Of a stretch of DNA of 64,000 nucleotides, positions 1-8,552 are shown piece by piece (position 1 is the stretch's first letter; each line of letters begins with the position of its first letter). A model generated the notes under the pieces. The model saw only the letters and a program-made list of their open reading frames with translations, did no database searches and had not been told where the DNA came from. The stretch comes from Microcoleus sp. bin48.metabat.b7b8b9.023 (GTDB taxonomy: Bacteria > Cyanobacteriota > Cyanobacteriia > Cyanobacteriales > Microcoleaceae). Made by a program: the position numbers and the translations under genes. The stretch spans positions 18,581 through 82,580 of the forward strand of contig NZ_JAAFKG010000036.1 of the NCBI RefSeq assembly GCF_013299185.1, read 5' to 3'.

Positions 1-7
1 AGATTAC

Positions 8-442
8 TTGATCTGGAGGCAAACTGTGTATATTTTATGTGATGGCAACTGGGACAGACCAGAAATAGAAATATCTGATTCACCACGAGGTATTATCGAA
101 CAGGGAGAACTTTGGGAAAGCATCAGTGAAGATTTGAAGCTTCCTGCGGAAAAAATAAAGTCAGAGTTTTATGCTGAAAACCTGGAAGCTATTTCAATGA
201 AGTTGTCTCCGATAAAAAATCCAGAAAGATTAGATTTAATCAAAATTTACCTAAACAATAAAAATTTGGTCTTTGAAGGTTCTAAATCTGTTTTTCATAA
301 GCTGGGTATGTCATTACTAAGCTATTTCCATGAAAATAGTCAAAAAGGTGAACATTTTCACCTAGACTATGTGGAAGACGATCCTCTATTAGCACCTACC
401 AACTGCCACGTAATATTTTTATGTAGAGATCCGCATATATAG
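8..442 (+). CDS. Unknown small soluble protein, possibly cut by the window edge
   Basis: Seen: 144 codons from a TTG at position 8 to a TAG at 440-442. The frame stays open to base 2, so the true start may lie upstream of the window. There is no signal peptide or membrane segment. The C-terminal part holds a His/acid-rich stretch, GEHFHLDYVEDDPLLAP, which loosely recalls small immunity-type proteins with a similar motif; I cannot confirm a family. It ends just before a dispersed palindromic repeat (about 443-535). No operon partner is visible, since the next gene, sbcD, runs on the opposite strand and converges on it. Confidence is for being a real gene, not for any function. Confidence 0.55.
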   Translation: MIWRQTVYILCDGNWDRPEIEISDSPRGIIEQGELWESISEDLKLPAEKIKSEFYAENLEAISMKLSPIKNPERLDLIKIYLNNKNLVFEGSKSVFHKLGMSLLSYFHENSQKGEHFHLDYVEDDPLLAPTNCHVIFLCRDPHI

Positions 443-537
443 CCTTTCTCAAAAAGATGAGGTATGACTGACGGCTTATTATAACCGCTTAGACGTATAG
501 GGCCCAAGCCCAACAACGTACCTCATCGTGAGAATTG
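443..537. repeat. Dispersed palindromic repeat, copy 1
   Basis: A stretch beginning with AGCCTTTCTCAAAAAGATGA and ending near ACGTACCTCATC recurs almost unchanged at about 41202-41290, upstream of another gene. Its inner parts (GGGCCCAAGCCC here, AGGGCTAAAGCCC there) and outer parts (GAGGTA...TACCTC) are inverted repeats, so the RNA would fold into a hairpin. It sits between convergent genes and could end transcription from both sides (inference). Confidence 0.6.
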
Positions 538-547
538 ATATAATTTA

Positions 548-1789
548 CTAGAATTCGACTAAAGCTTCTTCTTCCACTCCCAACAAATCCCGTGCGGCTT
601 CTAGCATACTGTCAGTAATATCTTTCAAATCTTCGCGACTTGCCAAATAAGTTTTCAAAGCATCTAAAGGTTCTATACTATTATTAGCATTTAATTCTGG
701 CAACCGCGGCCTTGCTAGCTGACTGACTAATTCCGGCTGAATTGTGTAGCTGTGGGCGGCGCCGAGAAGTGCGTGCAATTCGGCGTTATCAATTAAGTCT
801 AATTGTTCCGATCGCAATTGGTAGATCAATCTGACGACTGCATCTTGGATTTCCTTCTTCCCAATGGCTTTCACCAACTCGGTTTGCGGGTTTTCCGATT
901 CAGATACGTTCACCTTAATCGTCTGAAACACCCGCACCGGCAAAGTGCAAAATTCCCACTCAGCTTTCCCCCTTTCCAAATTAATTAACACAAAACCTTT
1001 GTCTTCTTTCTCTTCGCTAAAGTCAACTCGTTCTATACTTCCGGGATAAATTACGGGCGGATTGTTGTTGGCGTTGAGATTTTGGTGTTTGTGGACGTGA
1101 CCGAGGGCAACGTAGTCGAAACAAGGGCGTGTTAGCATGGCAACGGGTATGTTGAATCCTTTACCGACTGCTAAAAAACGCTCTGCACCCAGGCTTGCTT
1201 TATCTGCCATTAAGTGCGCTAATAGTACGGTGGGGATATTTGGATCGAGACGGCGGATTTCGCCTTCCATGGCGATCGTCAGTTTTTCGGTTAATAATTG
1301 GTTAACGTCGCCCACAGAAAGGCTTTCAGTCTCCGATCGCGTCATTAAGGTCGATCGCGTCAACCAAGGCAGCGTAACCACCTGTACGGGCCCGCTGCGG
1401 GTTTGTATGAGGTGCGTGTCGAGGCGATCGCCTACAATAAACTTAGGTATTCCCAAAGTCCGATAAATTCCCAAACTCGCGCCGCCCTGTCCCTGGGAAT
1501 GTTGGTCGTGATTTCCTACTAGCAAAACCGTCGGAATTTGCGCTTCTACCAAGCGGCTGAATTGGCTCGCAAAAGCCTCCTTAACAAACGGTGGCGGCGT
1601 CGAATCCGGGAAAGCATCCCCGCCGAATATGACTAAATCTACGGGTTCAGAAATTGCTCTATCCATACATTTGCTTAGCGTCGCCGCGAAGTCTTCCAGC
1701 CGCGTATTTAACCCGGTTTCTGGATTGACGCGGCCGTGGGAAAAGCCGCTGCCCATGTGAATGTCTGAAAGGTGTAAAATTTTAATCAT
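548..1789 (-). CDS. sbcD: SbcD-like metallophosphoesterase, nuclease subunit of SbcCD
   Basis: A 413-residue calcineurin-like phosphoesterase. Seen in order: LHLSDIHMG (metal ligands Asp and His, residues 5-13), VIFGGDAFPD, VLLVGNHDQH and ALGHVHKH, the ordered metal-binding motifs of the Mre11/SbcD group. Length matches bacterial SbcD (about 400). The family forms, with the SMC-like ATPase SbcC, a Mn-dependent exo/endonuclease that opens DNA hairpins and palindromes in the cytoplasm. No sbcC is adjacent, so the partner must be encoded elsewhere. The ATG at 1787-1789 directly precedes the conserved first beta strand and is the obvious start. The first ten codons are also present in a duplicated copy just upstream (see repeat 1761-2091). 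A palindrome-cutting enzyme in so palindrome-rich a genome is a natural pairing. Confidence 0.88.
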   Translation of the reverse strand: MIKILHLSDIHMGSGFSHGRVNPETGLNTRLEDFAATLSKCMDRAISEPVDLVIFGGDAFPDSTPPPFVKEAFASQFSRLVEAQIPTVLLVGNHDQHSQGQGGASLGIYRTLGIPKFIVGDRLDTHLIQTRSGPVQVVTLPWLTRSTLMTRSETESLSVGDVNQLLTEKLTIAMEGEIRRLDPNIPTVLLAHLMADKASLGAERFLAVGKGFNIPVAMLTRPCFDYVALGHVHKHQNLNANNNPPVIYPGSIERVDFSEEKEDKGFVLINLERGKAEWEFCTLPVRVFQTIKVNVSESENPQTELVKAIGKKEIQDAVVRLIYQLRSEQLDLIDNAELHALLGAAHSYTIQPELVSQLARPRLPELNANNSIEPLDALKTYLASREDLKDITDSMLEAARDLLGVEEEALVEF

Positions 1790-2091
1790 TGTTTTCTTTG
1801 TGAGTTGTCATTTAGGTTTGTAGTGAGGACTTCAGTCCTTCTTTCACTTCCGAGGAAGGACTAAAGTCCTCACTACGAACCTGGTTTGTAGTGAGGACTT
1901 CAGTCCTCTATTTACCAGGTATTTTATGTCTGAAAGGTATAAAGTTTTAATCATTATTTTTTAGTGTGTGAGTTGTCATTTAGGTTTGTAGTGAGGACTT
2001 CAGTCCTTCTTTCACTTCCGAGGAAGGACTAAAGTCCTCACTACGAACCTGGTTTGCCGTAAGGACTTCAGTCCTCTCTTTGCCAGATATT
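1761..2091. repeat. Tandem duplication (about 165-168 bp) carrying the 5' end of sbcD and a palindrome
   Basis: The block from ATGTCTGAAAGG at 1761 recurs from 1926, with offset 165-168. Each copy holds the (reverse-strand) first codons of sbcD followed by the dispersed palindrome with arms like GTAGTGAGGACTTCAGTCCT and GGACTAAAGTCCTCACTAC. The second copy would read MIKTLYLSDIK, so it is a diverged duplicate of the gene start with no body attached. A third partial piece (TTTTATGTG) abuts the end of the SMI1 gene at about 2090. No other gene is seen in this 300-base gap. Confidence 0.8.
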
Positions 2092-2736
2092 TTATGTGTT
2101 TCTAGGTACTAATTTGACGCTGCGCCGGTGCGGATTGATGCGTTTTTCGATCGCAAATACTGCCTTTTCTTCCTCAAAGCCGATTTCGTGAAACTCTGCA
2201 AACAAATATTCTAACTCAATTTTGGCGATCGCAGTTTCCAGCCACTTATCAAAAGAATCGCATTCAATACTTCTGAAAGGCTCGCCTTTACACTCGAAAC
2301 TGATAATTTGTCCCGGAATCCCGCCGAAACAGCCCTGTGTATCCACAACCCGCAGCCACAAATTATCTACTTTCATAAACGGAATCCATGCTTTGTTCCA
2401 ATATTCTCCGGGCTGCCATTCTTGAAAATTAACTTGACTCTGGGCGTCCCAAAATTTTTTCTCCTTGGTAATTGATGCCAAAGATAAAATACTCCTGCCG
2501 TGTTCAAAAGGCAACAGCCACTGATTTTCTGAACTCTCGTAAGCCGAACCGTTATACCAGCGATAAAAATCATAAAATGTTTCGGGCAGCGATTGTTGAT
2601 AACGTTTTTTAAATAAGTCGATTTCTGTTTCGATGGCACCGGAATTTAGCAAGTTAAGTGCCTCTGGACAGCAGCGTTTTAAGGTTTGTCCGAAGGTACG
2701 AACCAAAGGATTTCGGGGTTGAAAAAAATCTTTCAT
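2092..2736 (-). CDS. SMI1/KNR4 family protein
   Basis: 214 residues. Seen: an N-terminal helical part, then LPETFYDFYRWYNGSAY (about residues 54-70), WLLPFEHGRSILSL and IPFMKVDNLWLRVVDT, an order typical of the SMI1/KNR4 (SUKH) fold. In bacteria this fold occurs often in immunity proteins that neutralise contact-dependent or polymorphic toxins, but also as stand-alone cytosolic proteins; no toxin gene is next to it. The ATG at 2734-2736 lies inside the first copy of the 171/199-bp repeat, so its upstream region is a duplicated copy of the end of the Uma2 gene. The ancestral arrangement may have been Uma2 followed closely by this gene (inference). Confidence 0.7.
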   Translation of the reverse strand: MKDFFQPRNPLVRTFGQTLKRCCPEALNLLNSGAIETEIDLFKKRYQQSLPETFYDFYRWYNGSAYESSENQWLLPFEHGRSILSLASITKEKKFWDAQSQVNFQEWQPGEYWNKAWIPFMKVDNLWLRVVDTQGCFGGIPGQIISFECKGEPFRSIECDSFDKWLETAIAKIELEYLFAEFHEIGFEEEKAVFAIEKRINPHRRSVKLVPRNT

Positions 2737-3370
2737 ATTTCATCATATAATACCTGGAACTTTTTGATAAATTTGGGGAAACGTGAGGGCTTAATTTAGG
2801 TTCGTAGTGAGGACTTCAGTCCTTCTTTGGATTCTGAAGAAGGACTAAAGTCCGAACGATCGAACCAGGTTTAAGATTTTTGTAAAGTACAGAGGATCTG
2901 CTTTCATATTTCATCATATAATACCTGGAACTTTTTGATAAATTTGGGCAATCGGGCAGCGAAAATTTATACTTTTCAAGGTGAGGACTTAATTTAGGTT
3001 CGATCGTTCGGACTTCAGTCCTTCTTTGGATTCTGAAGAAGGACTAAAGTCCGAACGATCGAACCAGGTTTAAGATTTTTGTAAAGTACAGAGGATCTGC
3101 TTTCATATTTCATCATATAATACCTGGAACTTTTTGATAAATTTGGGCAATCGGGCAGCGAAAATTTATACTTTTCAAGGTGAGGACTTAATTTAGGTTC
3201 GATCGTTCGGACTTCAGTCCTTCTTTGGATTCTGAAGAAGGACTAAAGTCCGAACGATCGAACCAGGTTTAAGATTTTTGTAAAGTACAGAGGATCTGCT
3301 TTCATATTTCATCATATAATACCTGGAACTTTTTGATAAATTTGGGCAATCGGGCAGCGAAAATTTATAC
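2730..3370. repeat. Tandem array of 171/199/199-bp units carrying a gene end
   Basis: Units start with CTTTCATATTTCATCATATA at 2730, 2901, 3100 and 3299. The units 2901-3099 and 3100-3298 (199 bp each) look identical base for base; the first is shorter (171 bp) and diverged; the fourth runs only to about 3370, where it becomes the real 3' end of the Uma2 gene. Each full unit holds the last 17-19 Uma2 codons plus its stop, then a palindrome with arms GGTTCGATCGTTCGGACTTC and its complement. No intact gene lies in this stretch. Confidence 0.9.
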
Positions 3371-3884
3371 TCGTTAATTCTAACTCATCTCCTTGTCGGT
3401 AAATCTGAGAAACCCAATTCCCCTCAGGATTGAGTCGAAAACATTCAATTTGGATTTCCGATTGAGTGATGAGTACGTATTCTTGCAAACTCGATGCAGT
3501 TTGGTAATCTGCAAATTTATCGCCCCTATCAAAGTTTGCTGTTGACGGCGACAAGACTTCCACAATCAAAGACGGATACAGGATAAAATCCTCAGTGGAA
3601 TTTATCTCTCTTTCGTCGCAAGTAACTGCTATATCGGGGTAATAATAACAATTTGCCTCTTCCAATCGGACTTTTATATCTGACGTGAGAACGATGCAGT
3701 CAGTACCATCAAGATGATTTCCTAGCCGCCTTACTAAGTTGCTAGAAATAACGATATGGGGCTTTTTTGCACCAGTCATTGCATAAACGTGTCCGCGTCT
3801 ATATTCGTGTTTGATGGGGCTGACTCGTTCGCCTTCTAGATACTCTTCTGGGGAGATGTGGAAATTATTTTTGCTGACAAACAT
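3312..3884 (-). CDS. Uma2 family putative PD-(D/E)XK endonuclease
   Basis: 190 residues. Seen: ISPEEYLEGE at the N-terminus, YYYPDIAVTCD (about residues 79-89) and LIVEVLSPSTANFDRGDKFADYQ (about 106-128), the family's acidic active-site pattern (Asp of PDIAV, Glu of VEVLSP). Uma2 proteins are abundant in cyanobacteria and other filamentous bacteria, have a restriction-endonuclease fold and mostly unknown roles; some are linked to mobile elements. The last 17-19 codons are part of the tandem array just downstream (2730-3370), so copies of the gene's tail lie beyond its own stop. A second Uma2 gene is at 37085-37663. Confidence 0.85.
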   Translation of the reverse strand: MFVSKNNFHISPEEYLEGERVSPIKHEYRRGHVYAMTGAKKPHIVISSNLVRRLGNHLDGTDCIVLTSDIKVRLEEANCYYYPDIAVTCDEREINSTEDFILYPSLIVEVLSPSTANFDRGDKFADYQTASSLQEYVLITQSEIQIECFRLNPEGNWVSQIYRQGDELELTSINFRCPIAQIYQKVPGII

Positions 3885-3971
3885 TGATTTTTTTTCCTAG
3901 ATTCTATTTGATACTATTGGTTTATAATCGCATACCCGGATGGGAAATGGCAGTGCAGTTTCCCTACAAAT

Positions 3972-5255
3972 TTAACAAATTTCCAAAAATCGGGCGTGCC
4001 ACAGTTTGCCACTTTCTGTCAATCCTTGCGATCGCACTTTGATTTTGATTCCGCGAGGGTTCGCCTCGTACAGTCGGGCAATTTCTAGCATTTCCCCGCT
4101 GCTAAAGCCCGTTCCCACTGTTCCGATCGGTACTAACTTGCCATTGATTTCTTGTGCAACTTCGATCGCACTAAACGGCCGCCCCGCCACTTTTGTCGGA
4201 GTCAACCCGACAATAAATAAATCATATTCCTGACAGTATTTAGTCCTCACCATCGGAAATTTCTTAACATCTTTGCCGCCGACATAGAGGCTGTTGTGCA
4301 AAACCCAAACTTCGCCTTCTCTGTTTTCAGCTTCCTGCTGCTGCGCCAGTAAAAGTTTTTCGCCTGCGGTGCGAGATGTCGGTACAATTTCAAATTCCGT
4401 AGATAAACTCACTAGCATTTCGCCAACTTCAACTCCGGCGGCAATTCTTTCAGATTCGGCGGTTTTGGTCAGGTCATTTCCCTTGAAAAACAAAGCTTTA
4501 AAAATGGCATAAACTGCCGTTGGCTGAGTTGTCGGAAAACCCCTTTCAATATTAACTGTAGCAGCTTGGGCGCCCGTGCGGTGTTCGCTGCCCGTACAGC
4601 TTTTGTAATACAGTTCGCCGTCTAAAACAAAGATGCCAATTTTAGCTGCTGTGTCGGCTAAAGTGCGATCGATCGCAATTGACGCTTGTTGCCGCAGGTT
4701 TGTCGATCGCGATTGGTAGTATACTTTATCTGGCGTCGCCACCACCACCACTCGATTGCCATCCCGTTTTGGCTGTCCCCAATAATCGGCATTTTCGATG
4801 TAATAAGAACGTTCGCTGGGCGCGTCAACCGGCTGCATCGTCACAATCCTTCCCGGCTGCAAGTGCGGAGGTAATTCCGGGACAATCGGATTGTTGACAG
4901 TCTCAACTTTCTCAACTTTGGCCGCGGCCTTTGATTTTGCCGCAGGAGCAGGATTGGTGGTAGAGTTGTTTGGAGTGTTTTTAGTCGGCTTTTCTCCGGT
5001 TTCCAATTCAAACGCTCTTTTCCAAAAGCCGATCGCAATTTCCGGATATCCTTCCGACTCCGCACACAGTGCAAAACTAATAACTTTTGCCGTACCAATT
5101 CCGCGCCCGTAATCAGCTAAATACTGGACTGCCCCCGCTTCACCCATTAAGTGCAATCCCCGCGTGACAATGCGATTGTTCCAGCGTTCTCGAATATCGG
5201 CGCTAATTTTTTTGGCTGATTTTCTCTTAGCTTCTGCGTATTCGGTAAAGTCCAT
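3972..5255 (-). CDS. ATP-dependent DNA-ligase-like nucleotidyltransferase
   Basis: 427 residues. Seen: motif I KRDGNR with the presumed adenylated Lys at residue 163, IGIFVLDGEL (motif III), EGEVWVLHN (motif IV), MVRTKYCQEYDLFIVG (motif V region), then an OB-like part with PIGTVGTGFSSGEM and a final KLWHARF resembling motif VI. An N-terminal helical domain (1-90) and a low-complexity Asn/Ala/Lys linker (about 90-125) precede the catalytic core. Family knowledge: such ligases seal nicks using ATP, whereas the main bacterial replicative ligase uses NAD. No Ku or polymerase domain is attached and none is adjacent, so classical non-homologous end joining is not suggested. The start is the ATG at 5253-5255; the gene seems to stand alone. 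Confidence 0.75.
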   Translation of the reverse strand: MDFTEYAEAKRKSAKKISADIRERWNNRIVTRGLHLMGEAGAVQYLADYGRGIGTAKVISFALCAESEGYPEIAIGFWKRAFELETGEKPTKNTPNNSTTNPAPAAKSKAAAKVEKVETVNNPIVPELPPHLQPGRIVTMQPVDAPSERSYYIENADYWGQPKRDGNRVVVVATPDKVYYQSRSTNLRQQASIAIDRTLADTAAKIGIFVLDGELYYKSCTGSEHRTGAQAATVNIERGFPTTQPTAVYAIFKALFFKGNDLTKTAESERIAAGVEVGEMLVSLSTEFEIVPTSRTAGEKLLLAQQQEAENREGEVWVLHNSLYVGGKDVKKFPMVRTKYCQEYDLFIVGLTPTKVAGRPFSAIEVAQEINGKLVPIGTVGTGFSSGEMLEIARLYEANPRGIKIKVRSQGLTESGKLWHARFLEIC

Positions 5256-5466
5256 AATGCCTCGGTCTTTTCGTAGGGCTATTTGTACACTATACTGAAG
5301 CTTGATTCATTAGTCAAGGGAATGATTTAACCACAGAGAACACAGAGGACACAGAGAGAGAAGAGAGATCTGAATACAGGAGGATGTTCCGGATTTGATA
5401 TCATTTCTCCCTACAAAGGAGAGTTCGCTGTCAACTATCAACTGTCAACCGTCAACTATCAATTGA
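5256..5466. repeat. Intergenic gap with simple and seven-base repeats
   Basis: Holds a purine-rich tract of ACAGAG-type units at about 5331-5368 and seven-base repeats of the type GTCAACT/ATCAACT at about 5428-5465, ending at the stop of the acyltransferase gene. No gene or clear terminator was seen. Confidence 0.6.
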
Positions 5467-6519
5467 TTAACCCCTTGCACCTGTGATCGTTTGAAAGAAC
5501 TTAGGCGTATACTTTTGTAAAAAACTCCCCACCGCCAGCGTTATCAAAGTTGCCAGAATGATTGTCAATAAATAGTATACAATCACAGTTATCGAATTGG
5601 AAGGCTTTGACAACTTGTTAAAAACTTCCTTAAAAACTGTTACGGTCGGTTCGTGAATAGCATAAACAAAAAATGCCAAACCCGAAAATTTAAAACAGGC
5701 TTTTTCTAGCTTTCCCGACACCAAATCTGAAGCGCACCAAATCGCCGCCGTACCCATTACTCTCGTGCTGCATTCTAACTGGTGCTGGAAAGTTTTAATA
5801 TCGGCTGTTTGCGTCATTGCCAGCACAAGAGCCATCCCTAAGTATATACCGATAATCGCACTTTTTCGTCGGTCGAGCCAAGTTAGATCCAATTTTTGAA
5901 CAGCAATCAGACATCCCAAATAAAAGAACAACGGCCCCAACCACTGGATGCTAAAACCAATTTGAAAATCCAGCAACCAAGGCGTGGCAAACAAAGCTAT
6001 ACCTAGATAAGGTATCTTTCTAGCAATCAGCAAAAATACCGGAGATAGAATCACCATCGCCATCAAATCCCGGACGTACCAGAAATGAAATGCGATCGGA
6101 TAAAGGCTTTTATATCCGGTCAAACAATCTATAAAGTTGGCAAAACTGTAGTCTCCAATATATTTTTTGTAATGCCCTTGGATAATTCCACTCGTTGCCG
6201 GTACGTTGATCACAATTAACACGAGTGTCAATAAAGCCAAGTTCCAAAACAAATAGGGAACCAGGAGAGTCCAAAACCGAGATTGGAGCTTTTCCTTGTA
6301 AGAATTCAGCGATAAATTAAAATTCCTGAAAAACAGGAAGCCTGAAAGCATGAACAAAAAAGCCACGCAAGAACCGCCCCAAGTCCCGGCAACCAACGTC
6401 TGGAAAAATTTGTCAGCATATCCCACAGAATTGATGGACGAGTGAATAGTAACAATCCCAACGATTAGAGGCAGACGCAATAATTTAATTCGGCAAGATA
6501 TTTCCGGCGTAATTTGCAT
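5467..6519 (-). CDS. Acyltransferase 3 family membrane protein
   Basis: 350 residues, with around ten hydrophobic segments. Seen: an N-terminal RLPLIVGIVTIHSSIN with the conserved-type His about residue 26, WGGSCVAFLFMLSGFLFFRN (about 48-67), and FWYVRDLMAMVILSPVF. These fit the acyltransferase 3 / OafA-WecH group, which moves acyl groups (often acetyl or succinyl) onto sugars of exopolysaccharide or lipopolysaccharide from the membrane. The specific substrate cannot be read from sequence. The gene is divergent from the glutaredoxin-like gene and shows no operon partner, though the window also encodes several sugar-handling genes. Confidence 0.8.
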   Translation of the reverse strand: MQITPEISCRIKLLRLPLIVGIVTIHSSINSVGYADKFFQTLVAGTWGGSCVAFLFMLSGFLFFRNFNLSLNSYKEKLQSRFWTLLVPYLFWNLALLTLVLIVINVPATSGIIQGHYKKYIGDYSFANFIDCLTGYKSLYPIAFHFWYVRDLMAMVILSPVFLLIARKIPYLGIALFATPWLLDFQIGFSIQWLGPLFFYLGCLIAVQKLDLTWLDRRKSAIIGIYLGMALVLAMTQTADIKTFQHQLECSTRVMGTAAIWCASDLVSGKLEKACFKFSGLAFFVYAIHEPTVTVFKEVFNKLSKPSNSITVIVYYLLTIILATLITLAVGSFLQKYTPKFFQTITGARG

Positions 6520-6731
6520 TTTTTACAGAAAAAGTGTAGGGTTCGATCGGCTGGCATTTGTATTGAGATGGCAAATTGTAGTAATCGGTTCGCCACCAAT
6601 GCTAAGATAGCCTCGATCGTGCGTTGAGGTCAATCATGCCGGGGCTGGCTTTTTGCGAAGTCTGGTTCGCCAACTTCCGATCGCACTTTTTGCACTTTCG
6701 AGAATTTAACATCAAGTTTAATTGTACTCTG

Positions 6732-7040
6732 ATGATGCGATTGATTTTGTACAGCAAACCCGGATGCCACTTGTGCGAAGGGTTGCAAGAAAAACTCGAA
6801 CAGATTGAAAGCCTCAAGTTTCAATTGGAAGTACGAGACATTACCGAACGTGATGACTGGTTTCAAGCTTACCAGTACGAAGTGCCAGTTTTGTTTAAAG
6901 TGGAGTCCCAAGAAAAAAGTTCTGGTGGCGATGCTGCATTTTCCCCCGCAGAACAATTACCTCGTCCTTCTCCCCGCTGTACAGTTCCACAATTGGAGCA
7001 AATGTTACAGAAATATTTGCAAATCGATCGATCAGAATAA
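6732..7040 (+). CDS. Glutaredoxin-like (thioredoxin-fold) protein
   Basis: 102 residues from the ATG at 6732. Seen: LILYSKPGCHLCEGLQ with a CxxC redox pair (CHLC) after the first beta strand, a DITERDDWFQAYQYEVPVLF segment with the cis-Pro of thioredoxin folds, and a short C-terminal helix. The longer open frame from 6624 adds 36 residues with no conserved match, and the MM at 6732/6735 stands right before the first strand, so I choose the shorter form. Such small proteins (glutaredoxin-like, DUF836 type) are thought to be thiol-disulfide exchangers. The IscB element now lies between it and murE; the two may once have been adjacent (inference). Confidence 0.78.
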   Translation: MMRLILYSKPGCHLCEGLQEKLEQIESLKFQLEVRDITERDDWFQAYQYEVPVLFKVESQEKSSGGDAAFSPAEQLPRPSPRCTVPQLEQMLQKYLQIDRSE

Positions 7041-7044
7041 TGTC

Positions 7045-7280
7045 AGTAACTCAGCTCTCTCATAGACTGAGCTTGTAAGAAATTGCAAGCTGTGCTGACC
7101 AGCCTAGGTCTTAACAGGCTACGTTATTTGAGTCACGACACCAAGCGAATGCGAAGCTAGTTCCTTGCTCTGTCATCTGCAATTAAACAGTCTTAAAGTC
7201 ACTGAGGCAGTATTGCAGGTCTAACAAGCTCTTATAACATTGGCGAAGCTAACATTACACGCAAGTGGAAGGACACAAAA
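7045..7280 (+). ncRNA. Probable omega-RNA of the IscB system
   Basis: The 240 bases between the glutaredoxin-like stop and the iscB ATG hold no gene but several short helices: CTCAG/CTGAG (7050-7054 with 7067-7071) or, competing, AGCTTG/CAAGCT (7070-7075 with 7086-7091); AGCCT/AGGCT (7101-7105 with 7116-7120); and an irregular fold with GCGAATGCGAAGC (about 7146-7158). Known of the family: the guide-bearing omega-RNA is encoded directly upstream of iscB on the same strand, with the guide at its 5' end. If that holds here, the guide would derive from sequence near the end of the glutaredoxin-like gene (about 7020-7045). RNA boundaries are estimates. Confidence 0.6.
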
Positions 7281-8552
7281 ATGTCCAATTTTATTTTCGT
7301 ACTTGATGCAAACAAGAAACCACTCACACCTTGCAAGCCATCAATGGCTCGTAAGTTATTAATCGCTGGTAAAGCGGCTGTTTTCAGAAGATTCCCGTGT
7401 ACCATTATTCTCAAAAAAGCGGTAACAGGAACTGTTGAATCAATTAGTCTCAAGTTAGATCCAGGTTCTAAGACTACTGGCATCGCTTTACTGCAAGGCG
7501 AAAAAGTTATTTTTGGAGCTGAACTAACCCATCGCGGTCAAGCTATCAAAGCAAGTCTTGATTCTCGTCGTTCACTGCGTCGAGGAAGGCGAAACCGTCA
7601 TACTCGCTACCGCCAAGCAAGGTTTTTAAACCGCACCCGCAAAAAAGGTTGGTTAGCACCATCTTTGCAGCATCGCGTAGAAACAACCTTGACTTGGGTC
7701 AACAAATTACGCAGACTGGTACCTATCGACTTAATTGTTCAAGAGCTGGTCAGATTTGACCTGCAACAATTAGAAAATCCTGAAATTTCAGGCATTGAAT
7801 ACCAGCAAGGCGAGCTACAAGGCTACGAAGTTCGGCAATATTTGCTTGACAAATGGAACAGGAAATGCGCTTACTGTGGCACTGAAAATGTACCTTTGCA
7901 GGTTGAGCACATTCATCCCAAAGCCAAAGGTGGAAGCAATCGAATCTCTAATCTTTGCCTTGCTTGCGAGAAATGCAATCTCAAGAAAGGCACTCAAAAT
8001 ATTGAGCAATTCTTAGCCAAGAAACCTGACATTTTGAAACAGATTATTGCACAAGCCAAACGTCCACTTAAAGACGCTGCTGCCGTGAATTCGACCCGAT
8101 GGGTGCTGTTCTCTCGACTGAGAGAAACGGGGTTGCCTGTTGTGACTGGTTCGGGGGGACTGACTAAGTTCAATCGTACTAGACTACAATTACCTAAAAC
8201 TCATTGGCTTGATGCTGCTTGCGTCGGTCAAATTGAATCGCTAGAGGTGTTAACAAACAAACCACTGCTAATCAAAGCAACTGGACACGGAACTCGTCAA
8301 ATGTGTCGCACAGACAGGTTTGGCTTTCCATCTCGGTACGTTCCTCAAAACAAGTTTGTTAAAGGTTTTCAAACTGGTGACATTGTAAAATCAGTCGTTA
8401 CCAGTGGCAAGAAAATAGGTGAATATGTTGGTCGGGTTGCGGTTAGAACGACGGGTTCGTTCAATATCTCAGCATCAGGATTGGTGCAAGGGATTAGCCA
8501 TAAATACTGCAAAATAGTTCACAGAAAAGATGGCTACAGTTACGCATTTTAA
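7281..8552 (+). CDS. iscB: IscB RNA-guided endonuclease (RuvC plus HNH)
   Basis: 423 residues. Domains in order: PLMP-type N-terminus (FVLDANKKPLTPCKP, residues 6-20), RuvC-I with Asp60 in SLKLDPGSKTTGIAL, Arg-rich bridge helix (about 95-120, SRRSLRRGRRNRHTRYRQAR), RuvC-II with Glu155 in LIVQELVRFD, HNH domain with zinc-type pairs C196/C199 and C229/C232 and catalytic-type His210 in QVEHIHPKAKGG, and RuvC-III with His308 and Asp311 in KTHWLDAACVG. A beta-rich C-terminal part (about 340-423) probably reads the target-adjacent motif. All expected catalytic residues are present, so the nuclease looks intact. IscB is the ancestor-type relative of Cas9 carried by IS200/IS605-like elements. No TnpA transposase is nearby, so this is a non-autonomous or domesticated copy. 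Confidence 0.93.
   Translation: MSNFIFVLDANKKPLTPCKPSMARKLLIAGKAAVFRRFPCTIILKKAVTGTVESISLKLDPGSKTTGIALLQGEKVIFGAELTHRGQAIKASLDSRRSLRRGRRNRHTRYRQARFLNRTRKKGWLAPSLQHRVETTLTWVNKLRRLVPIDLIVQELVRFDLQQLENPEISGIEYQQGELQGYEVRQYLLDKWNRKCAYCGTENVPLQVEHIHPKAKGGSNRISNLCLACEKCNLKKGTQNIEQFLAKKPDILKQIIAQAKRPLKDAAAVNSTRWVLFSRLRETGLPVVTGSGGLTKFNRTRLQLPKTHWLDAACVGQIESLEVLTNKPLLIKATGHGTRQMCRTDRFGFPSRYVPQNKFVKGFQTGDIVKSVVTSGKKIGEYVGRVAVRTTGSFNISASGLVQGISHKYCKIVHRKDGYSYAF

Noticed and set aside
7045..7280. Reading 7045-7280 as a gene or as the second half of the glutaredoxin frame
   Set aside because: No good frame is present, and the stretch is better explained as a structured RNA upstream of iscB.
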